Below, piece by piece: positions 15,121 through 22,460 of a DNA stretch of 33,328 bases (position 1 is the first letter of the stretch; each line of letters begins with the position of its first letter). Below the pieces are notes generated by a model that did no database searches, was not told the origin of the DNA, and worked only from the letters and a program-made list of their open reading frames with translations. The stretch is from Bacillota bacterium. GTDB taxonomy: Bacteria; Bacillota; Bacilli; Paenibacillales; Paenibacillaceae. The position numbers and the translations under genes are program-made. The stretch is taken from contig JAEZCJ010000128.1 in assembly GCA_023433615.1 (NCBI GenBank), positions 1 to 33,328 of the forward strand, in the 5' to 3' direction.

Positions 15121-16857
15121 TTACTTAGAAGTCCAGTTCTCGATCCGCCATTGCAGCTGATCGTTGATCCGTTCTTCGTAAGCTTTCACGTTAATCTTGT
15201 CGAATGCATCGACATACTCCTGCCATACGTTATCGAACTTATCCGACTTGGACATGATCGCTTTCGGCAGGAATTTGAGCGACGTCTCTTGCATTTGCTT
15301 GTTGGCAACAGATGCATCGGAGCCTTCGATCAGATCGATCTGCCATGCCGGGTAGTACACTGGGTTCTCCGGCGCTGGAGAGAAGAAGTCGGTCCATGTT
15401 TTGTGACCGTACGCTTCGAGCAGTTCTTTGTCCTCCGGCTTAAGCGACTCGAAGTACTCTTCAGGCTGATTGCCAGCGGTCGTCGCGTTTCCGTCGCTGA
15501 ACGTACCTTCCATCTTAGGTGCTGCGCCATTGAATGCTTCGGCTTTGTTCGCCAATTTCCAAGTTGGATCTTCTTGTTGCTTACGTTGTTCCGGCGTCCG
15601 GTAGAATCGACCGTTCTCGTCTACCAGGTAGTCGACGCCTTCTTCGCCCCACTGGAGAATCTTCTGCCATTCTTCCGTCATCAGTGCGTCGAGGAACTTG
15701 AGGATGCGAACTGGATCCTTCGCGTTCTTGCTGATACCGAACCCGTTGTTCAAGTTCGGCGCCGGACGGTCCATGTACCAGTCCTTGACGTTCGTGTCGT
15801 ATACGAGCGGGAAGCCGACATACGTTTGCCCGATTTTGTTCTGGGAGATCAAGGTGTCTTCGCCCTGTTGGAAGTTCCAGTGCTGGTCGAACATGCCGAC
15901 AACGCGGCCGGACGAAATTTTCGCGAGATACTGGTCGTAGTTCTGCACGAAAGCTTCTTTGTCCATCAGCCCTTCGTTGTACAACTTGTTCAGCTCTTGA
16001 TAGTACGTCTTCGCATAATCTTTAACCGCAAATACTTCTGCTACGCCGCCTTCCCTGACGACGACGCCGCCATCGTTCGGATGGCCGATCAGATGCTCCG
16101 GCGGATTGAGCAGCGGGAATACCCGCCAGTCAAAGGCAAGCGAGGTGTAGCCGATCGTCGGCTGACCGTCAGGTGTCGTCGGATGCTTCGCCACATAATC
16201 GCGGATCAGCTTCATGTAATCGTCAAGCGTCTTAGGCGTCGGATAGCCCGCTTCCTTCAGTACGTCCTTCTGAATCCAGAATGCCGGTCCTGCGTAGTAG
16301 GTCGACTTGAACTCGCCCGAGATAACGCCGAAGTTCGGCATCCAATAGATATGGCCATCGCTTGGATCCTTCATCTTGTTCCATTCACTCGCAAAGTGCT
16401 TCTTCAGGTTCGGTGCATGCTCCTCGATCAGATCCTCCAGCGGGATGACGGCTCCAGCCGCAACCAGTTTCGTATCGGCCGTAATGAGATCCGGATACTC
16501 GCCGCCTGCGATCATGACGCCGAGCTTCTGCTGCAGGTCGCCGACCAGGAATTCCATCTCGAGCGTGACGCCGAGTTCATCCTTCATTCGCTTATAGATA
16601 CGATTATCCGGTGTCGGCGTCTGGTTCGGACCGCCGATGAATACCGAGATCGTAGCCGGATCAAGCTTATCGCCGGCAGCATCGTTGCCGCCGTTATTGC
16701 CGGCATTGGCCTCTTGTCCGGACGTATTCTTACCGTTGTCGCTGCTGTTGCTGGATTTGCCGTTGTTACCGGAATTGCCGCTGCAGGCGGCCACTACCAG
16801 GATAAGCGCCAGCACAATCGGCATCACATGCCAGAACTTCTTTTTTGTTACCCCCAT
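15121..16857 (-). CDS. extracellular solute-binding lipoprotein of second CUT1 importer
   Basis: A 578-residue lipoprotein. Its signal 'MGVTKKKFWHVMPIVLALI' leads to 'VVAAC' (Cys about 25), followed by an Asn/Ser/Gly-rich linker. The long mature domain, with 'DPATISVFIGGPNQTPTPDN', 'WMPNFGVISGEFKSTYYAGP' and 'WGEEGVDYLVDENG', is typical of large LplA-like binding proteins. An upstream extension of 24 codons is open, but AAGGAGGAG 8-10 nt before the ATG at 16857 fixes the start. It has its own promoter with a cre-like site in front, while also lying inside a longer operon. It would deliver an oligosaccharide, likely derived from arabinoxylan by context, to the two downstream permeases. Confidence 0.92.
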   Translation of the reverse strand: MGVTKKKFWHVMPIVLALILVVAACSGNSGNNGKSSNSSDNGKNTSGQEANAGNNGGNDAAGDKLDPATISVFIGGPNQTPTPDNRIYKRMKDELGVTLEMEFLVGDLQQKLGVMIAGGEYPDLITADTKLVAAGAVIPLEDLIEEHAPNLKKHFASEWNKMKDPSDGHIYWMPNFGVISGEFKSTYYAGPAFWIQKDVLKEAGYPTPKTLDDYMKLIRDYVAKHPTTPDGQPTIGYTSLAFDWRVFPLLNPPEHLIGHPNDGGVVVREGGVAEVFAVKDYAKTYYQELNKLYNEGLMDKEAFVQNYDQYLAKISSGRVVGMFDQHWNFQQGEDTLISQNKIGQTYVGFPLVYDTNVKDWYMDRPAPNLNNGFGISKNAKDPVRILKFLDALMTEEWQKILQWGEEGVDYLVDENGRFYRTPEQRKQQEDPTWKLANKAEAFNGAAPKMEGTFSDGNATTAGNQPEEYFESLKPEDKELLEAYGHKTWTDFFSPAPENPVYYPAWQIDLIEGSDASVANKQMQETSLKFLPKAIMSKSDKFDNVWQEYVDAFDKINVKAYEERINDQLQWRIENWTSK

Positions 16858-16902
16858 TGAGAAAGCTCCTCCTTCGAGATGGTTGATGGCATTGCATCTC
16901 TC

Positions 16903-16928
16903 ATTATGAGGAAATGAAAGCGATTGCA
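16903..16928 (-). promoter_or_regulatory. internal promoter with cre-like site upstream of binding-protein gene
   Basis: On the minus strand a -10-like CATAAT (plus-strand 16903-16908) is preceded by a cre-like box, plus-strand TGAAAGCGATTGCA at 16915-16928. The box matches the Bacillus cre consensus TGWAANCGNTNWCA at 13 of 14 positions. A weak -35 (TTTTGC, 17-nt spacing) overlaps its upstream side, so bound CcpA would block this promoter. CcpA control is inferred; another LacI-family protein is possible. Confidence 0.55.
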
Positions 16929-16963
16929 AAATACACGGATTTAAGCAGTATCCCCCCCTTTAT

Positions 16964-17758
16964 TCAAGAAGTTCGTGCCCCTGCATTCATTCGTTCGCTC
17001 CTCCTTGCCTGCGTGCGATAATCGGTCGGCTTCATGCCTGCCCGCTTCTCGAAATGCTTCAAAAAATGCTGATATCCGTTATAGCCGACCGCTTCGGCAA
17101 TCGTGCTCAGCGGCGCATCCGTATGCCCAAGCTGCCGCTTGGCATCTTCGATCCGCAGCTCATGCACGTACTCGAGTATGCCGAGGCCGAACTTACGCGT
17201 GAACGACTGCCCCAGGTAGACGGGATGAACGTAGAACCGCTCCGCGACCTCCCTGATCGTGAACGTCTCCTTGTAATGGTTGCGCAAGTACTCGGCAACC
17301 TCCGCCTGGATGCCGGCCTCCTCCGAGGCATGCAAGCCGTAAGCCTGGGTACAGCCCGAATCCTCTTCTTGCCGGGCTCGCTCGCGAAGCTCTCGAATCA
17401 TGCTGCTCACTACATCCTCCGCCTCCGTGCCGATTACCGGCTTGGTCAAGTAGTGGGAGACGCCCAGCCGCATGGCCCGGACCGCATAGTCGAAGTCATG
17501 GTACCCGCTGGTAATTACGAACAAGATAGTGCCCTTCCCCGAACGGCGCGCCTCCTCGATCAGCGCGAGTCCATCCATGACAGGCATTCGGATATCGGTC
17601 ACGACAAGATCCGGCGGCTCGCGGCGGATATGCCGCATGGCTTCCTCCCCGTTCTGATACGTGCCGGCAATCCGACAGCCGAGCCGCTGCCAGTCGATCG
17701 TCAGCTGAAGTCCGTCAAGCGCCAGCGGTTCATCATCCACGAGCAGCACCTTATACAC
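16964..17758 (-). CDS. short AraC-type response regulator (second regulator of the cluster)
   Basis: A 264-residue regulator made only of a receiver and a DNA-binding domain. The receiver starts 'MYKVLLVDDE' (GTG start), with Asp55 in 'VVTDIRMP' and Lys106 in 'YLTKP'. The AraC helices run from 'VAEYLRNHYKETFTIREVAE' to 'HFLKHFEKRAGMKPTDYR'. It lacks the long middle region of YesN-type regulators. The GTG at 17758 has GGAGGG about 10 nt ahead and lies inside the kinase gene's end (8-nt overlap); the longer open frame would run deep into the kinase gene. The kinase is flanked by this and another short regulator (19599), so it may phosphorylate both. Confidence 0.9.
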   Translation of the reverse strand: MYKVLLVDDEPLALDGLQLTIDWQRLGCRIAGTYQNGEEAMRHIRREPPDLVVTDIRMPVMDGLALIEEARRSGKGTILFVITSGYHDFDYAVRAMRLGVSHYLTKPVIGTEAEDVVSSMIRELRERARQEEDSGCTQAYGLHASEEAGIQAEVAEYLRNHYKETFTIREVAERFYVHPVYLGQSFTRKFGLGILEYVHELRIEDAKRQLGHTDAPLSTIAEAVGYNGYQHFLKHFEKRAGMKPTDYRTQARRSERMNAGARTS

Positions 17759-19559
17759 GATCAGAACCCTCCTTCTTCCCTTCCGGATACAATAACGCAA
17801 GCGGAATGCGGAATCCGGCTTGCGTGCCCTGCCCAGACTTGCTGGCAATCCGAAAGCTTGCCGAACCGCCGTAGTACAATTCCAGCCGCCTGTAGACGTT
17901 CCGAATGCCGATATGATCGGTTCCTCCTTGTTCGGAACGCGCAAGTTTCAACACCTGCTTGAGCTTGTAAGACTCGATGCCGATTCCGTTATCGGTTACC
18001 AGAACCATAAGATCGTCCTTCTCCAGCTTCGCGATTACCTTGATCATGCGGTTGTCTTTCTTCGCTTGCAGCCCGTGCTTGCATGCATTCTCCACGAGCG
18101 GTTGAATGCTCATGCGGGGAATGCGAAGCCCGAGCGCATCCTCATCGACTTCGAATTCGTATTCGAATAGGTCTCCGAAGCGAAACTTCTCGATCTGCAG
18201 GTACATGGTCGTGTACTGCAATTCCTCGCGCAGCGGGACAAGGTCGTCCTTCCGGCCGAGCAGCTGACGCATTAGCAGCGAAAGATTCTTCACGACAGCG
18301 GCGACATCGGTGTAGCCGTTCTTGACGCACACGACGAACAACGCATTGAGCGTATTGAACAGAAAATGCGGATTGACTTGGCTGTGAAGCGCGGACAGCT
18401 CGGCGCGCACGCGCTCCAATTCGAGGCTCTTCTGTTGGATTTCAAGCTTGTATACCTCGTTGATCAGCATATTGATTTTGCCGGTCATCACATTGTAGGA
18501 ACGGATCAATGCGCCGATCTCGTCCCTGCCTTCCGGAATGAAGATCCGTTCGAATCTTTCGTGCTGGATCTTCGACATATGTCTGGCCAGCTTGTTGATC
18601 CGGTAATGGTAGGATCGAAGAATAATAAGGACGAGCAGCGTCGGAATGACCGTGCTGACGGCCGCGAGCCACAGGATGGACCGCCGGGCAGCGTTCAACA
18701 AGCTGTCGATGCGCCCCGTATCGGCAATGCCGACCATTTTCCATCCCTTGATGTATTTGGCGTCTCCAAGCGAGCGTTCGATGACGTAATCCGATTCCGA
18801 TTCCGCGAGCGCGGGAAGCTCCATCGCGATCGGATACGACCGTGCTTCCGCGTCCGTGCTATCCGCGACAACGTGGTCCCGCTCATCGATCAGGAGCAGC
18901 CGTAAATAGCCGGATTCTCGGCCCAGTATATGCTGAATCTTGTCCACGTTAAGATCGATGCGCAAATATTTATCATACTTCGAATAGGCCGCATAACTGT
19001 TCATCTTGCTCAGCACGCTTATTCGCCGGCCGGAATTGAGGAAGCTATTCTCGTTATACGAGGCCAATAGGATATCGCCGTCCATGCTCGTCAATTGCTC
19101 GAGCCATGGAAGATCGTCGGTAAGGCTGCCGATTACATAATAGTTCGTTCCTGTCTGAATCGTCTTGTTATCGGTATAGATGCGAATTTCCAAGATGTTC
19201 GGGTAAGCGGACATATAGCGCGTCAGGTTATTGCGAAGATATTCGTAATAGGTCTCGAAGTAGTCCACCGGTTCGTCGTACGTTCGGTCTATCGCGGCAT
19301 TGATCGATTCGTCCCTTGCAATCGATCGGCTTAATGCGACCGATTCGTCGATCATGCCCAGCAGTTCCCCGGATGCCCGCTCGATCGATCGATGCAGGTT
19401 GTCGACCTCGCGCACTCTGATGTCTGCCGAATTCCGCTGATAGAAGAACACGTTGATGGCCATGACAGGCAGCAGAATGCACAGAAAATAGATGAGCAGA
19501 AACTTGTACTTGAGCGGAATGTCATTCACGCGATGGAGGAACGTTATAGGTTTTAGCAC
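17751..19559 (-). CDS. YesM-family sensor histidine kinase
   Basis: A 602-residue kinase. A membrane segment at about 19-39 is followed by an extracellular sensor region to about 292. A second segment (about 297-315, 'LAAVSTVIPTLLVLIIL') precedes a HAMP-like region. The His motif 'LHSQVNPHFLFNTLNALF' has His398; the HATPase N-box is 'PLVENACKHG' and the G1 box 'TDNGIGI'. The start is a GTG with AAGGACG upstream, 39 nt after the preceding regulator. It overlaps the following regulator by 8 nt. It probably senses a ligand or an envelope signal linked to the esterase/ABC operon it is embedded in. Confidence 0.92.
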   Translation of the reverse strand: MLKPITFLHRVNDIPLKYKFLLIYFLCILLPVMAINVFFYQRNSADIRVREVDNLHRSIERASGELLGMIDESVALSRSIARDESINAAIDRTYDEPVDYFETYYEYLRNNLTRYMSAYPNILEIRIYTDNKTIQTGTNYYVIGSLTDDLPWLEQLTSMDGDILLASYNENSFLNSGRRISVLSKMNSYAAYSKYDKYLRIDLNVDKIQHILGRESGYLRLLLIDERDHVVADSTDAEARSYPIAMELPALAESESDYVIERSLGDAKYIKGWKMVGIADTGRIDSLLNAARRSILWLAAVSTVIPTLLVLIILRSYHYRINKLARHMSKIQHERFERIFIPEGRDEIGALIRSYNVMTGKINMLINEVYKLEIQQKSLELERVRAELSALHSQVNPHFLFNTLNALFVVCVKNGYTDVAAVVKNLSLLMRQLLGRKDDLVPLREELQYTTMYLQIEKFRFGDLFEYEFEVDEDALGLRIPRMSIQPLVENACKHGLQAKKDNRMIKVIAKLEKDDLMVLVTDNGIGIESYKLKQVLKLARSEQGGTDHIGIRNVYRRLELYYGGSASFRIASKSGQGTQAGFRIPLALLYPEGKKEGSDRV

Positions 19560-19598
19560 ATCGCTCGTCCTTGCGGACTGCCACCACCCGTCACTGGG

Positions 19599-20357
19599 TT
19601 AATACAGCCTTGCGCCGTTCCGATATTCGGAAGGCGAAATGGCCGTTAACGCTTTGAACTTCTCGCCGAATGCCTCGGGATCATGATAACCCAGCATTTC
19701 TGCGATCGCCGCGATCTTCAGGTCCGTCTCCCGGAGGAGCCGTTTGGCTTCCGCCGTGCGGAGCTGATGGATGTACTCGCGGACCGAATACCCTGTCTCT
19801 TTTTTGAACAGCTGGCCGAGATAGACAGGATGATGCCCGACGTATTGCGCCAGCTCGATGATCCGGATGTTGGTGCGATAATGGGTCTGCAAGTACGCGA
19901 TAACTCGAACAACGGCTCCTTCGTGATGAGCCGCCCCTTCGTTCTCTTCCTTCGTGGAGCCGCCGACCGACAACGGACGCGTCGATGCATCCGTCGTCAG
20001 CTCGATCAGCAAGCCGTGAATCTCTTCCGGTATGAGCGGCTTAAGCAGATAACGATCAATCTTGTACGGCATCGCGAGCCGAACGTACTCGAATTCCGAA
20101 TAGCCGCTCATGATGACGATTCGGGATGTCGATCGAAGCTTCTCTCTCATCGTACGAATCAATTCCAGACCGTCGATTCCGGGCATCCGGATGTCGGTGA
20201 AGACCAGATCGGGCTGCATGGACGCCACCGCGGCGAGCGCTTCTTCGCCGCCCGAGACGGCCGCGCACAGCTCGAATCCATACGTGCCCCATTCGATCAT
20301 CGTTCGCCAGCCCTCGAGCATATAGGGCTCGTCATCGACTACCAGCACTTTACGCAT
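19599..20357 (-). CDS. short AraC-type response regulator (first regulator of the cluster)
   Basis: A 252-residue regulator. The receiver 'MRKVLVVDDE' has Asp55 in 'VFTDIRMPG' and Lys106 in 'YLLKP'. The AraC-type helices run from 'VIAYLQTHYRTNIRIIELAQ' to 'FGEKFKALTAISPSEYR'. Like its neighbour at 16964 it has no long middle region. A GTG at 20369 is in frame, but the ATG at 20357 has GAGGTGA 8-9 nt ahead. It follows the carboxylesterase after 47 nt and precedes the kinase. The two short regulators share domain layout but differ clearly in sequence, so an old duplication or separate recruitment is possible. Confidence 0.9.
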   Translation of the reverse strand: MRKVLVVDDEPYMLEGWRTMIEWGTYGFELCAAVSGGEEALAAVASMQPDLVFTDIRMPGIDGLELIRTMREKLRSTSRIVIMSGYSEFEYVRLAMPYKIDRYLLKPLIPEEIHGLLIELTTDASTRPLSVGGSTKEENEGAAHHEGAVVRVIAYLQTHYRTNIRIIELAQYVGHHPVYLGQLFKKETGYSVREYIHQLRTAEAKRLLRETDLKIAAIAEMLGYHDPEAFGEKFKALTAISPSEYRNGARLY

Positions 20358-20404
20358 CTCGCTTCTCACCTCGTACCCGGCTGATTGAAGCTGCAGGTCA
20401 ATCG

Positions 20405-21934
20405 CTACTCATACTTGCGATTCTTGTAATAGTGCTGCACGACGAACCGCATGAGCTCGCTCGGCTGCTCCGTAATGGCTTCCGTCTTGTCGGCGAACAG
20501 TACGCCGTGCGGCACGTCAGGCGTGCCCGGAACCCATTCGGGCAGCTGCGCTCCGATCGAATCCAAGCCATTCGGGTCCCCGGTACGGATGAAGTTCACC
20601 CAATAATCGCACATCTGGCGAGCGAGATCGTAATGCTTGCCGACGAACGGCCTCCAGCACTTGGCGAGCGTCTCGAAGAAGAACCATAGATCGACCGAGT
20701 GGAACGTCCCGGGATTATCCCAGCCCGGAATCTCCGCATCAAAATTGTAATAATACAGCGGCGCGTTCGCGCCGGTATCCCGATTCGCCTGCACGAGAAT
20801 GCGAATCGCATACTCGATGCTGCTTACCGAAGCATTCTTCTTCACGGTCTCCAAATCTGCCGACTGCGCGCCGCACAGCTCCAGGAACGTTCCGGCGTCC
20901 TCTCCGAACAGCTCCGAAGCCAGCCGAGCGAATTCATCATGCGTATTGACTTGCGGAACGCTGAAGAACTCCGAGGATGTCTGACCGAACATGACCGGCA
21001 CCATCCAGCGTTTGTTCTGCTGGAACAATTCGAACGGATGGCCGACGTTGAAGACGTGATCGATGACCGTCCCCCAGAAACCGCGGTAAGCGACAGCCTT
21101 GTCGCGCAGCCCCGCCGCATCGATCTGCCGGGCTTCCGCCAGCGAGGATACGCCGAGATAATCGAAAAATTTGATGCCCTCCTGCTCGGCTTCGGCCAGC
21201 CCCTTCAGGAACTTCGGCATGCCGCTGGTCGGATACAGATTCGTAAAGACGCCGCTCTGAACGATCGCTCGGCGGAAGAGGCCTTCGTTCTGCGGCGATG
21301 TGAGTTGGCTCATGACGCTGCCGCCGCCGGCTGACTGTCCGCCGATCGTCATATTATCGGGATCGCCGCCGAACGCGGCAATATTGCGCTTCACCCATCT
21401 GGTGGCCGCCTGTTGGTCGAGGTGTCCGAAGTTAGCCGGCGCCTCAGGCGATTCCGCCGTGATCTCGGGATGGCACAGAAATCCGAAAGCGTTCAGGCGA
21501 TAATTGATCGTGACGACCACGACGCCTCGGCGCGCGATTCGTTCGCCGTCGAATTCCATCTCGGCCGGATGACCGACCTGCAATCCGCCGCCGAAATACC
21601 ATACATAGACCGGCAGCTTCTCATCGGCGCGTTTGGCCGGCGTCCAGACGTTCAGGTACAAGCAATCCTCGCTCATGGCAATGTCCGGCTCGACGGCCCA
21701 TTCCCGCGTATAGATGTTATTGTCGTCAATCTCTTGCCTCACCTGCATGGATACCGGGGCGAATTCATAAGCTTTAAGCACGCCGTCCCAATTCGCGGCT
21801 GGCTGCGGAGCCCGCCAGCGATTCTCGCCTACCGGCGGAGCGGCGAACGGAATGCCCTTGAAACTCGTAATTCGGGGATCGGCTGCCGGCAGTCCTTGAA
21901 CGGTGCCGTTCTCTACCTGCGTGATTCTTAGCAT
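20405..21934 (-). CDS. type B carboxylesterase (pNB-esterase-like)
   Basis: A 509-residue alpha/beta hydrolase of the carboxylesterase B family. It has 'FKGIPFAAPPVGENRW', the family signature 'EDCLYLNVWTP' and the oxyanion-loop 'YFGGG' (Phe replaces the usual His before GGG). The nucleophile is Ser201 in 'GGQSAGGGS'; the likely acid is Glu322 in 'QTSSEFF' and the base His412 in 'GTFHSVDLWFFF'. No signal peptide is seen, so it is cytoplasmic. GGAGG lies 9 nt before the ATG. It leads a seven-gene operon with two-component and ABC genes, which suggests it removes an acyl group (acetyl or feruloyl) from imported oligosaccharides. That substrate is inferred from context. Confidence 0.92.
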   Translation of the reverse strand: MLRITQVENGTVQGLPAADPRITSFKGIPFAAPPVGENRWRAPQPAANWDGVLKAYEFAPVSMQVRQEIDDNNIYTREWAVEPDIAMSEDCLYLNVWTPAKRADEKLPVYVWYFGGGLQVGHPAEMEFDGERIARRGVVVVTINYRLNAFGFLCHPEITAESPEAPANFGHLDQQAATRWVKRNIAAFGGDPDNMTIGGQSAGGGSVMSQLTSPQNEGLFRRAIVQSGVFTNLYPTSGMPKFLKGLAEAEQEGIKFFDYLGVSSLAEARQIDAAGLRDKAVAYRGFWGTVIDHVFNVGHPFELFQQNKRWMVPVMFGQTSSEFFSVPQVNTHDEFARLASELFGEDAGTFLELCGAQSADLETVKKNASVSSIEYAIRILVQANRDTGANAPLYYYNFDAEIPGWDNPGTFHSVDLWFFFETLAKCWRPFVGKHYDLARQMCDYWVNFIRTGDPNGLDSIGAQLPEWVPGTPDVPHGVLFADKTEAITEQPSELMRFVVQHYYKNRKYE

Positions 21935-21984
21935 GGATGTATGCCTCCTTATGAATGGCGAATAGTTGCCAGCGATTTTCCAAA

Positions 21985-22013
21985 ATTATAGAATGCAAAC
22001 GCAATCAAAACAA
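21985..22013 (-). promoter_or_regulatory. promoter of carboxylesterase/two-component/ABC operon
   Basis: On the minus strand a perfect -10 TATAAT (21985-21990) stands 17 nt from TTGTTT (22008-22013), ahead of the esterase ATG at 21934. The spacer holds a CG-centred, partly symmetric element (plus-strand TGCAAACGCAATCA, 21994-22007) shaped like a LacI-family operator. An activator is probably needed because the -35 is poor. Confidence 0.5.
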
Positions 22014-22053
22014 TGATCAATGCGCATCTCTAATTGATGGATTCTAATATTAT

Positions 22054-22067
22054 TTAAAACGTTTTCA
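22054..22067. promoter_or_regulatory. cre-like / LacI-family operator
   Basis: TTAAAACGTTTTCA matches the cre consensus TGWAANCGNTNWCA at 13 of 14 positions and is nearly palindromic around its central CG. It lies between the carboxylesterase promoter and the promoter of the TCS remnant, so it could serve either. Its left half, TAAAACG, is shared with the 16-bp operator motif found elsewhere in this window. The rest of the 310-bp gap 21935-22244 holds the two promoters described separately. Confidence 0.45.
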
Positions 22068-22159
22068 CGACGCGTGTCCCTGACGCGGCCTTTTCTTCTA
22101 ATCCTTGTAAAATCCGCGAAAAAAGTCCCCTTTTCTCCTCTTCATCAGCGAGAAAACTG

Positions 22160-22188
22160 TTGACAATACGACTGTTGACCCTTACGTT
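22160..22188 (+). promoter_or_regulatory. sigma-A promoter ahead of the TCS remnant
   Basis: A perfect -35 TTGACA (22160-22165) and TACGTT (22183-22188) are spaced by 17 nt. An inverted repeat GAGAAAAC/GTTTTCTC (22150-22157 and 22186-22193) brackets the promoter, and ACTGTTGAC occurs twice (22156-22164 and 22171-22179). The architecture matches the promoters at 25288 and 28705, with the 16-bp operator shortly downstream. Confidence 0.6.
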
Positions 22189-22199
22189 TTCTCATCGTT

Positions 22200-22215
22200 A
22201 CTAAAACGAAAATGC
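22200..22215 (+). promoter_or_regulatory. operator copy 1 (ACTAAAACGAAAATGC)
   Basis: Fourteen of 16 bases match GCTAAAACGAAATTGC. It starts 11 nt after the -10 of the preceding promoter and so would overlap the early transcribed region. Now it precedes only the truncated regulator/kinase remnant. Confidence 0.55.
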
Positions 22216-22244
22216 AACAGGCAATCGGCGGGGGGGCTATCAAA

Positions 22245-22392
22245 ATGTATAACTTGCTCATCGTGGACGACGAGGCCATTGCCGTCCGCGCGATCGAACG
22301 AGGTGGTTCGCATCGCTTGTTCGGCGGAACCATTGCCAAGCGGCAATTCGGTCATAATCGTCGTGATCGAAGATAACGGGGTCGGCGCCTGA
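22245..22392 (+). pseudogene. doubly truncated response regulator/histidine kinase remnant
   Basis: An ATG at 22245 with an all-G ribosome site opens 'MYNLLIVDDEAIAVRAIERG', the first receiver strand of a YesN-type regulator. After about 18 residues the receiver ends abruptly; the frame continues without recognisable sequence to a TAA at 22374-22376. Overlapping in another frame, from about 22297 to a TGA at 22390, is 'NEVVRIACSAEP...SVIIVVIEDNGVGA'. This looks like the part of a kinase HATPase domain ending in the G1 box (DNGVG). The order regulator then kinase matches intact pairs in this window. One large internal deletion plus loss of the kinase end explains it; the junction is near 22295-22304. 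The promoter and operator upstream look intact. Confidence 0.65.
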
Positions 22393-22399
22393 GTCTGGA

Positions 22400-22436
22400 A
22401 TGCGAAAAACAGAAAAACCGGCTTGGCAGCCGGTTT
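22400..22436 (-). terminator. Rho-independent terminator of GH51-LacI transcript
   Basis: On the minus strand a 9-bp perfect stem AAACCGGCT/AGCCGGTTT (22428-22436 and 22415-22423) with a GCCA loop is followed by a T-rich tail (TTCTGTTTTTC). It lies 24 nt after the LacI-family stop codon. This is the best-formed terminator in the window. Confidence 0.85.
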
Positions 22437-22460
22437 CGTTCGTGCGGAAGGCGGTAGCGG

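Noticed and set aside
15151..16860. 569-codon open frame on the plus strand opposite the binding-protein gene
   Set aside because: It is antisense to a clear lipoprotein gene, shows no family motif and is Arg/Val/Leu-rich as expected from complementing the codon bias of the real gene.
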